From Armatimonadota bacterium (GTDB lineage Bacteria; Armatimonadota; SYMT01), in NCBI GenBank assembly GCA_020696885.1, contig JAJFMS010000317.1, positions 1 through 5,355 of the forward strand: a DNA stretch of 5,355 nucleotides, written 5' to 3'. Below are positions 1-4,351 of the stretch, one piece after another. Position 1 is the stretch's first letter. Each line of letters begins with the position of its first letter. Position numbers and translations under genes: made by a program. The notes below the pieces were generated by a model that was given only the letters and a program-made list of their open reading frames with translations, was not told the DNA's origin and did no database searches.

Positions 1-822
1 GGTGTAGCGGCCCAGATGGATACCGAAGCAGTTCGCCACAAACGCGGGAACGTCCAGAAGCCGGGGGCGAGGCTGTAGGGAGAGCCAATGCTGGGAACCG
101 TTAACCGACTGCTGGCGCAGCATAATCGGGATCCACCAGCCAAAGAGGACCAATGGGATGACATTCCACCCCACCCACGACATGAACCGGCCCATCTGCT
201 CTCGATACAGCAAGTAACCGCTGTACGCCACCATCACTCCCACCCACACGAATCCGGTGTAGTAATGGGTGTACAGCGCTGCTGTGAGCGCCAGCGAAAA
301 GAGGAGACCATCGGCGCGTTTGCCGGACCGATGCCAGGCGAGTGCCCCTCCCAACGCGAGAGTAACCAGCAACACCAACAGGGAGTACATCCGGCCCTCC
401 ATGCTGTACTGCACGAGGATCGGAGTGGTGCTCGCAAAGGCTGCCGCAAGTAGGGCTACACGGGTGCCGTATTCCCTTTTAGTCACCCACGCGATCGCCA
501 GAACTGAAAGAAGCCCCAGCACTGCGGAGAAGGTTCGAATACCGGCGTCGGCCGTCCCGAATATCCGTATCCAGAGATGCAACAGGAGGTAGTACAGCGG
601 GGGATGTACATCGTCGATAATCCGCCGCCACATCTGGTCGAACGGCAGGGAACTGGTCCGCGCGGAGAAGATCTCATCAGCCCAGAGGGACGGACCACCC
701 AGGTTATGGAAGCGAAGCATCGCCGCGGCGATTACCACGATGATAAGACCGGCAATCGCCAGCCCGCGCCGTACCTCCGGACGCACAGCATCCGAGGTAT
801 CGGCCCAGGTCAAGCTGGTCAT
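1..822 (-). CDS. GT39-family membrane glycosyltransferase (ArnT/PMT-like), N-terminal 274 residues, 3' end outside window
   Basis: The minus strand is open from ATG at 822 to the window edge with no stop, giving 274 codons. A GGAGG ribosome binding site 6 nt upstream fixes the start. Residues 21-36 form a first membrane helix. It is followed by an extracytoplasmic loop containing WADE (residues 47-50), where GT-C/GT39 enzymes carry their catalytic acidic residue. HPPLYYLLLHLW (73-84), QYSMEGRMY (138-146) and YTHYYTGF (184-191) are typical GT39 family motifs. Further hydrophobic segments lie at about 98-114, 121-137, 147-163, 172-206 and 216-235. Family members use polyprenyl-phosphate sugars to glycosylate lipids, proteins or cell-surface polymers on the periplasmic side of the inner membrane; the acceptor here cannot be told. 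Full-length relatives usually have about 450-600 residues, so roughly half is visible. No partner gene is adjacent. Family confidence is high; substrate is unknown. Confidence 0.9.
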   Translation of the reverse strand, partial: MTSLTWADTSDAVRPEVRRGLAIAGLIIVVIAAAMLRFHNLGGPSLWADEIFSARTSSLPFDQMWRRIIDDVHPPLYYLLLHLWIRIFGTADAGIRTFSAVLGLLSVLAIAWVTKREYGTRVALLAAAFASTTPILVQYSMEGRMYSLLVLLVTLALGGALAWHRSGKRADGLLFSLALTAALYTHYYTGFVWVGVMVAYSGYLLYREQMGRFMSWVGWNVIPLVLFGWWIPIMLRQQSVNGSQHWLSLQPRPRLLDVPAFVANCFGIHLGRYT

Positions 823-828
823 GGTTGA

Positions 829-833
829 CCTCC
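829..833 (-). promoter_or_regulatory. Ribosome binding site of the GT39 gene
   Basis: On the minus strand GGAGG is followed by 6 nt (TCAACC) and then ATG at 822-820. This is a near-ideal Shine-Dalgarno match and spacing. It supports this start, in agreement with the protein beginning shortly before the first membrane helix. Confidence 0.85.
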
Positions 834-834
834 G

Positions 835-1343
835 AAATACGCGCTCCCACGAACCACGCGCGACCTGATCACCGGCAGGTTCTCAGGGTGCTTGGCCGGA
901 GCATTTCACCCACGTTCGTCCCACCTCGCTGCCTTCCCTTCAGTCGCTGTATAGAATAATCAGCCCAGGCGTTGGGACCGGTTGATCGAGCCCAAGTTGG
1001 AGGAGCATACGACGGCGGCGCCAGCAAACAGCCGCGGCGGAGGGAGACCACTTCGGGCGCTGATCTGGGTGCCGCTGATTTCCGCCACACTGGCAGAACG
1101 CGATTGCGCAACGGGAGGTTATCTGGTCGAGGCTACCGGGTTTCCCAGATGCCGTTCACCCGCCCACGTCGGAGCCGCGTGGGGGCCCTCGGGACCATTC
1201 CCACGACCATCCTTTTGAGGTCGGCGATCGTAAACGCGCCGGTGGGCGAGCGAACTTATCGCGAGAACCTCTTCGCTTCGATATGCGCGGATGGTCCACC
1301 TTTACGGTGGCGCGTTACCCTGAAATCGAGCAACACTGGGTCC
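835..1343. other. Intergenic stretch without a supportable gene
   Basis: About 500 bases between the GT39 start and the SRPBCC remnant. Open frames exist on both strands (for example plus 982-1218 and minus 869-1111), but their translations are Arg/Pro/Gly-rich, lack any domain motif I recognise and have no convincing ribosome binding sites. They look like chance frames in GC-rich DNA. An AT-rich patch at about 950-961 (TATAGAATAAT) stands out from its surroundings and could contain a -10 element on either strand: TAGAAT at 952-957 on plus, TATTCT on minus. I see no matching -35 box. A promoter for the GT39 gene must lie somewhere between 834 and this point or a little beyond, but I cannot place it. 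More decayed coding sequence may hide here, unrecognised. Confidence 0.5.
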
Positions 1344-1553
1344 ATGCGCGATCGAAGCACCAGTAATTCGTCGTACTCCAGGGTGATCCGAGCGACGCCG
1401 GAGGTCCTCTATCGAGCCTTCACCGAACCCAGCGCCTTCTCGGTCTGGCTCGCTCCGGGGGAAGTGACCGGGAAGTTCCACAGTTTCGACTGTCGGATAG
1501 GCGGAGGCTACCAGATGTCGCTGTATTACCCCGCCACCGAAGCAGCGTCCCCG

Positions 1554-1571
1554 GGCAAACCAGGCAAACCA
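1554..1571 (+). repeat. 9-bp tandem duplication (2 perfect copies) in the SRPBCC remnant
   Basis: GGCAAACCA occurs twice head to tail, encoding GKPGKP where family members usually have a single SPGKT-like segment. It lies only 6 bases before the G-run where the reading frame breaks. Confidence 0.8.
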
Positions 1572-1699
1572 CTGGGCGGGAAGATCGGTTTGTCGCGCGG
1601 TTCATTGAGCTCACACCGCCCAGCAGGATCGTACCGGCGACTACCTTCGAGTCGGCCGACCCCGCATTCAGCGGAGAAATGACCATGGCGGTCACCCTC

Positions 1700-1726
1700 G
1701 AAGCGGTAGAAGCGGTCGAAGCGGGC
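1700..1726 (+). repeat. 9-bp tandem repeat (nearly 3 copies) in the SRPBCC remnant
   Basis: GAAGCGGTA, GAAGCGGTC and GAAGCGGGC follow one another and encode EAVEAVEAG. The corresponding turn between two strands is usually shorter in the family (of the type LEPVEGGT), so one unit is probably an in-frame expansion. Confidence 0.65.
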
Positions 1727-1836
1727 ACGCGGGTGACCTTCCGGTTCAACGACATCCCGCCGGGCATTCGGCCAGAGGATAATGAAACCGGCACGGAGCT
1801 CACCCAGACGCTCCGACCGACTGCGGCACGCGGAGT

Positions 1837-2164
1837 GGAGACACTGAGCAGCACCCGGGTGATCCCCAGTAGCGCGCTGCCCAGCACGTCGGTGCGGAGG
1901 CAGTGCCGGCCGAGGTAGACCCGCAAGGTGCCCATCAGCACCGGCCACGCAATCGCTGCCGCCGCAACGAGCGCCCCGCGCCTAACGTGCGGCCCTCGGC
2001 CAGAGGATCAGCAGCAGCATACCCGCCAGGATCGCGGCGAACAGCGTGTGGCCGCTGGAGGCTGTCGAAACGCACAGTGGGTCATTCCTCCGGTCGAGCA
2101 CGGACTGTGAGCGTCTTGAAGGCCGTGTCGATCCCGAGCCGCCGACCTTAGCCGCGAAAACGAA
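1837..2164 (-). pseudogene. PAP2-family phosphatase, multiply frameshifted and N-terminally truncated remnant
   Basis: All three PAP2 signature motifs are readable on the minus strand in the correct order, but each in a different frame. Motif 1 (K-x6-RP) is KTLTVRARP at about 2117-2091. Motif 2 (SGH) is SSGHTLFAAILAGMLLLILW, with SGH at 2056-2048, ending at a TAG at 1984-1982. Motif 3 is RVYLGRHCLRTDVLGSALLG, with its His at 1905-1903. Dropping one T at the CGTTAGG site (about 1985-1984) joins motif 2 to RRGALVAAAAIAWPVLMGTL and motif 3. Motif 3 itself reads H-x4-D rather than the canonical H-x3-D, so one extra codon disturbs the catalytic pair. Upstream, FVFAAKVGG (from about 2164) may be the preceding helix in yet another frame shift. 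The N-terminal helices are missing. Intact relatives (about 200-250 residues) are inner-membrane enzymes that remove phosphate from lipid phosphates such as undecaprenyl pyrophosphate. The gene runs convergently into the SRPBCC remnant. Confidence 0.8.
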
Positions 2165-2250
2165 CCCGCTCGAGGGGAGCGCACCCAGAGCGGGGGGCCG
2201 CGTCGTCGTTACGCTTAACAGGCCCCAATCGCACGCTCTGGACCTGGCAA

Positions 2251-2300
2251 GAAGCAACAGTGGGCCAGGAGCACGTGCTCCTGGCCCACTGTTCAGCTTC
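2251..2300 (-). terminator. Strong hairpin, probable terminator of the efflux operon
   Basis: Positions 2256-2274 and 2275-2293 are perfect reverse complements (19 + 19 bp, no loop in the DNA palindrome, centre CAC/GTG). The stem extends after a 2-nt bulge (2294-2295) by 5 more pairs, 2251-2255 with 2296-2300. It starts 19 nt past the adaptor stop codon. On the minus strand the 19-bp stem is followed by GCTTCTTGCC, only moderately T-rich, so intrinsic termination is likely but not textbook. A DNA-binding palindrome or mRNA 3'-end protecting hairpin are alternatives. Confidence 0.6.
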
Positions 2301-2318
2301 AAGCATGATGACTGTTCG

Positions 2319-4226
2319 CTAATGCGGCTTCCCCGCGGGCGGCTTCTCCCCTTCCGCGGGCTCGGACTGAACCGGTACGGCCTTCACGGAGGCGCCCTCT
2401 ACCAGGTCGTCACTGGGGCTGTCGACCAGTTGCTCCTTACCGGTGAGGCCGTTGCGGATCTCCACCTCTTTTCCCAGGTCATCGCCCAGCTCTACCGTTA
2501 CGTAGTGGATGGTGCCCTCGGGTGTTACCGTCGCCACACGGGTTCCCTCGGCGCCGATCACCAGGGTGGCGGACGGCACCCGGAGCGACTGCTCCTCGCC
2601 ACCCGGCGCCAGCCGCACGCTCCCCACCATGCCCGGGGTGAGCAGGTGATCTTCATTCGGCAGTAGTACTCCCACCACCATCGTGCGGGAGTTGGGGTCC
2701 AGCGCCCCTGCCACCAGCCGCACCTCGCCGTGGAACTCCCGGTGCGGGAACTCCCGGACCGTCACCAGCGCCGGCTGCCGGTTCTTGATGCGCGGCACCA
2801 TTGCCTGGGGCACGTAGATGCGGATCCGCAGGAAGTCGCTGCGGGCCACCATGAAGAGACCGCCGCGGGTGCTGCCGGGCAGCGCTTCCGTAGTGGGCGC
2901 GGGCGTGCCGGCGTTTACCAGGGAGCCGGTGTCCACGCTCCGGGAGACGACTACACCGTCGAACGGCGCAGTGATCTTCTCGAAGCGCTGCATCACCATG
3001 ATCCGCTCCACGTTTGCCCGGGCAGACTTGAGCGCGGCCTGGGCGGAGCGCACGTCCCACTCCGCCGCGCCCACGCGCTGCTGCGCCGCCCGCACCATCG
3101 CCTGGGAGGACTTCCATGCGGCTCGGGCCGCCTCCACGCTGGCCTGGCTGGACCGGATCGCTTCCTGACCCGCCTGCGCACTCGCCTGGTTGGAGCTGAC
3201 CCCGGCCTGCGCGGCCTGGACGTTCGCCTGCGTGGTCCCCACGCTCGCTTCGGCCGCGGCCACGTCGGAGCGGCTCGCCTCCACCGCCGCCTGGGCCGCT
3301 TCCACGTTGGCCTGCGCAGAGCTGACCGCCGCCCCGGCAGCCTGGACGTCCGAGGCGCGCGCCTCATACAGCGCCTTCTTCTCCTCCGCGTCTTGCACGG
3401 AAACGGCGTCCTGCTTCAGAAGCTGGGTCCATCGCTCCCACGTCTTCTTTGCGATCTCCTGGTCGGAGAGCGCCTTCGCCTGGTTCGCCTTCCGCTCCGC
3501 CAGGGACTGCCGGGCCTGGGCTACTCCTGCCTGCGCGCGAACCACCGCCGCCCGGGCCTGGCCGACGTTGGCCCTGGTGCGAGTAACCTCGGCATTCTGC
3601 GCCGTCACGCCCGCGGTGGCGCGCTGGGTCTCGGCCTGGGCCGCCTGGAACGCCGCCTGCGTTTTGGCGGTGTCCGCCTGGGCCTGCGCGATCGCGGCTT
3701 CAAAGCGAGAGGCGTCCGCCTGCGCCTGGGCTACCGCGGCCCGCTGGGTGCCGAGCACGGCTCGCGCGCCCTCGATGGCCGCCTCGGCCTTCACCGCTTC
3801 GGACCGGGCCTGGGCGAGCTGCTGCTCCACTTCGGGCGCGTCGATCTCCGCCAGGAGCTGACCCCTCTTCACGGAGTCCCCGATGTCCACATAGCGCGAG
3901 CGCAGGTAGCCGGCCACCCGGGAATTGAGTGCCGTCTGCTCGATCGCTTCCATGTTGCCGGGCAGGACCAGGTCTTCGGCGCTGGCGCCGTGCAGCGGCG
4001 TCACCACACTCACGAGGCGGGGCGCGGCCTGATCGATCACTTCATGGCGCAGCGCTTCGGCCCGGTGCAGACGCGGCAGGATCCCGGCCGCCAGGAGTGC
4101 GCCGAGCAGGGCCACGGCGCCGATCACCCCGGCCGGGTTGCCGCGCTTGCGCCGCCCACCGTCGATACGGGGGGGTGTGCTCTTCCGGTCCGCTTGCGTC
4201 ACGGGCGAGGGCATCTCTGAGTCCAC
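2319..4226 (-). CDS. RND efflux periplasmic adaptor (membrane fusion protein) with very long alpha-hairpin
   Basis: This 635-residue protein links an inner-membrane RND permease to a TolC-like channel. Residues 32-51 form an N-terminal membrane anchor with no lipobox. The first lipoyl half lies at about 100-129 (LNSRVAGYLRSRYVDIGDSV). The coiled-coil hairpin spans about 131-413. The second lipoyl half is at 415-441 (ITAPFDGVVVSRSVDTGSLV), the beta-barrel at 455-540 and the membrane-proximal domain to about 613, followed by a Pro/Glu/Lys-rich tail. The hairpin tip holds R265-x3-L269-x6-S276, the TolC-docking motif. Usual adaptors have 380-400 residues; the excess is all in the hairpin. I chose GTG at 4226 because GGAG lies 8 nt upstream. 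ATG at 4214 (631 residues) is the alternative, and a GTG at 4337 would translate the intergenic repeat. It follows the permease gene by 110 bp on the same strand, probably co-transcribed. Drug substrate cannot be inferred. Confidence 0.93.
   Translation of the reverse strand: MDSEMPSPVTQADRKSTPPRIDGGRRKRGNPAGVIGAVALLGALLAAGILPRLHRAEALRHEVIDQAAPRLVSVVTPLHGASAEDLVLPGNMEAIEQTALNSRVAGYLRSRYVDIGDSVKRGQLLAEIDAPEVEQQLAQARSEAVKAEAAIEGARAVLGTQRAAVAQAQADASRFEAAIAQAQADTAKTQAAFQAAQAETQRATAGVTAQNAEVTRTRANVGQARAAVVRAQAGVAQARQSLAERKANQAKALSDQEIAKKTWERWTQLLKQDAVSVQDAEEKKALYEARASDVQAAGAAVSSAQANVEAAQAAVEASRSDVAAAEASVGTTQANVQAAQAGVSSNQASAQAGQEAIRSSQASVEAARAAWKSSQAMVRAAQQRVGAAEWDVRSAQAALKSARANVERIMVMQRFEKITAPFDGVVVSRSVDTGSLVNAGTPAPTTEALPGSTRGGLFMVARSDFLRIRIYVPQAMVPRIKNRQPALVTVREFPHREFHGEVRLVAGALDPNSRTMVVGVLLPNEDHLLTPGMVGSVRLAPGGEEQSLRVPSATLVIGAEGTRVATVTPEGTIHYVTVELGDDLGKEVEIRNGLTGKEQLVDSPSDDLVEGASVKAVPVQSEPAEGEKPPAGKPH
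2988..3836 (-). repeat. Heptad-repeat coding region of the adaptor hairpin
   Basis: This segment encodes both hairpin arms. The ascending arm has about 14 gap-free 7-residue units (for example QRAAVAQ, FEAAIAQ, TRANVGQ, ARAAVVR, AQAGVAQ). The descending arm has 15 gap-free units at 3003-3317 (for example AQANVEA, AQAAVEA, TQANVQA, SQASVEA, SQAMVRA, AQAALKS). Ala and Gln dominate, with Val, Ile, Leu or Trp recurring at the fifth position. The DNA therefore has a 21-bp quasi-period, which favours expansion or contraction by slippage or recombination. Confidence 0.85.
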
Positions 4227-4234
4227 GGTTGCAT

Positions 4235-4238
4235 CTCC
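4235..4238 (-). promoter_or_regulatory. Ribosome binding site deciding the adaptor start
   Basis: GGAG on the minus strand is followed by 8 nt (ATGCAACC) and then GTG at 4226-4224, in frame with the adaptor. The ATG inside that spacer (4234-4232) is out of frame. The downstream in-frame ATG at 4214 has no comparable site at proper spacing. Confidence 0.65.
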
Positions 4239-4251
4239 AATCGACGCCTGG

Positions 4252-4351
4252 GGAGTAGTGGAGTGTTGGAGTAGTGGAGTAATGGATGGATCGCGGCCAT
4301 ACGGCCGCACCGGCAGCCCATCACTCCAACACTCCACTAGTCCAACACTCC
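4252..4351. repeat. 100-bp palindromic octamer element between permease and adaptor genes
   Basis: On the plus strand four octamers of form GGAGTNNT stand in tandem: GGAGTAGT, GGAGTGTT, GGAGTAGT, GGAGTAAT (4252-4283). On the minus strand four more run from 4351 to 4320: GGAGTGTT, GGACTAGT, GGAGTGTT, GGAGTGAT. The 21-bp blocks 4260-4280 and 4331-4351 are inverted repeats with one mismatch. In the 36-bp centre GCGGCC (4293-4298) and GGCCGC (4303-4308) form a perfect small hairpin with loop ATAC. The permease stop codon TAG (4339-4337) lies in one of the octamers, and the last permease residues (GVLD) are read from the element. It looks like a dispersed intergenic repeat or small non-autonomous palindromic element; its RNA could fold between the two cistrons and tune adaptor expression. 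Function is inference. Confidence 0.75.

Larger units (their letters stand above)
1344..1847 (+). pseudogene. SRPBCC/AHSA1-domain protein, frameshifted remnant
   Basis: ATG at 1344 opens a frame whose first 79 codons read like the N-terminal half of an AHSA1-type SRPBCC protein: ATPEVLYRAFTEPSAFSVWL, then RIGGGYQMSLYYPATEAASP. At the G-run 1578-1580 the family match jumps to the frame starting EDRFVARFIELTPPSRIV, and continues through TFESADPAFSGEMTMAVTLE and VTFRFNDIPPGIRPEDNE to about 1797. One missing G at 1578-1580 would restore GGG-GAA-GAT and join both halves, giving about 150-168 residues, the normal family length. After 1797 the family match fades. The 3' frame stays open to TAG at 1916-1918, but that stretch overlaps the opposing PAP2 remnant. 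A return to the first frame would end at TGA 1845-1847, closer to the expected length, so I end it there. SRPBCC proteins bind hydrophobic ligands in a helix-grip pocket; the ligand is unknown. Only a weak ribosome binding site is visible. Confidence 0.75.

Noticed and set aside
533..544. GGTTCGAATACC resembling a tRNA T-arm
   Set aside because: No acceptor, D-arm or anticodon arm can be folded around it, and it lies inside the GT39 coding sequence.
972..1343. N-terminal extension of the SRPBCC frame up to ATG 972
   Set aside because: The 124 extra residues show no family similarity and are Arg/Gly-rich; the domain starts just after ATG 1344.
1270..1371. Plus-strand segment reading FDMRGWSTFTVARYPEIEQH before a stop at 1369-1371, as a possible further gene remnant
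   Set aside because: Looks protein-like by composition, but I recognise no family and no start or ribosome binding site.
1420..1836. Minus-strand frame continuing past the PAP2 C-terminus towards 1420
   Set aside because: Similarity to PAP2 ends at about 1837; the rest is antisense of the SRPBCC remnant.
2730..4220. Long plus-strand open frame opposite the adaptor gene (496 codons)
   Set aside because: It is the antisense of the Ala/Gln-rich heptad region; the translation is Arg/Gly/Leu/His-rich without domain motifs, while the minus strand has complete adaptor domains.
4335..4339. TAGTG overlap of the permease stop with an in-frame GTG as translational coupling to the adaptor
   Set aside because: Starting there would translate the octamer element into about 37 residues unlike any adaptor N-terminus; the GTG at 4226 has its own GGAG site.
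4252..4351. Octamer array as a CRISPR array
   Set aside because: Units of 8 bp without spacers and with inverted halves do not fit CRISPR repeats of about 24-37 bp, and there is no cas gene.
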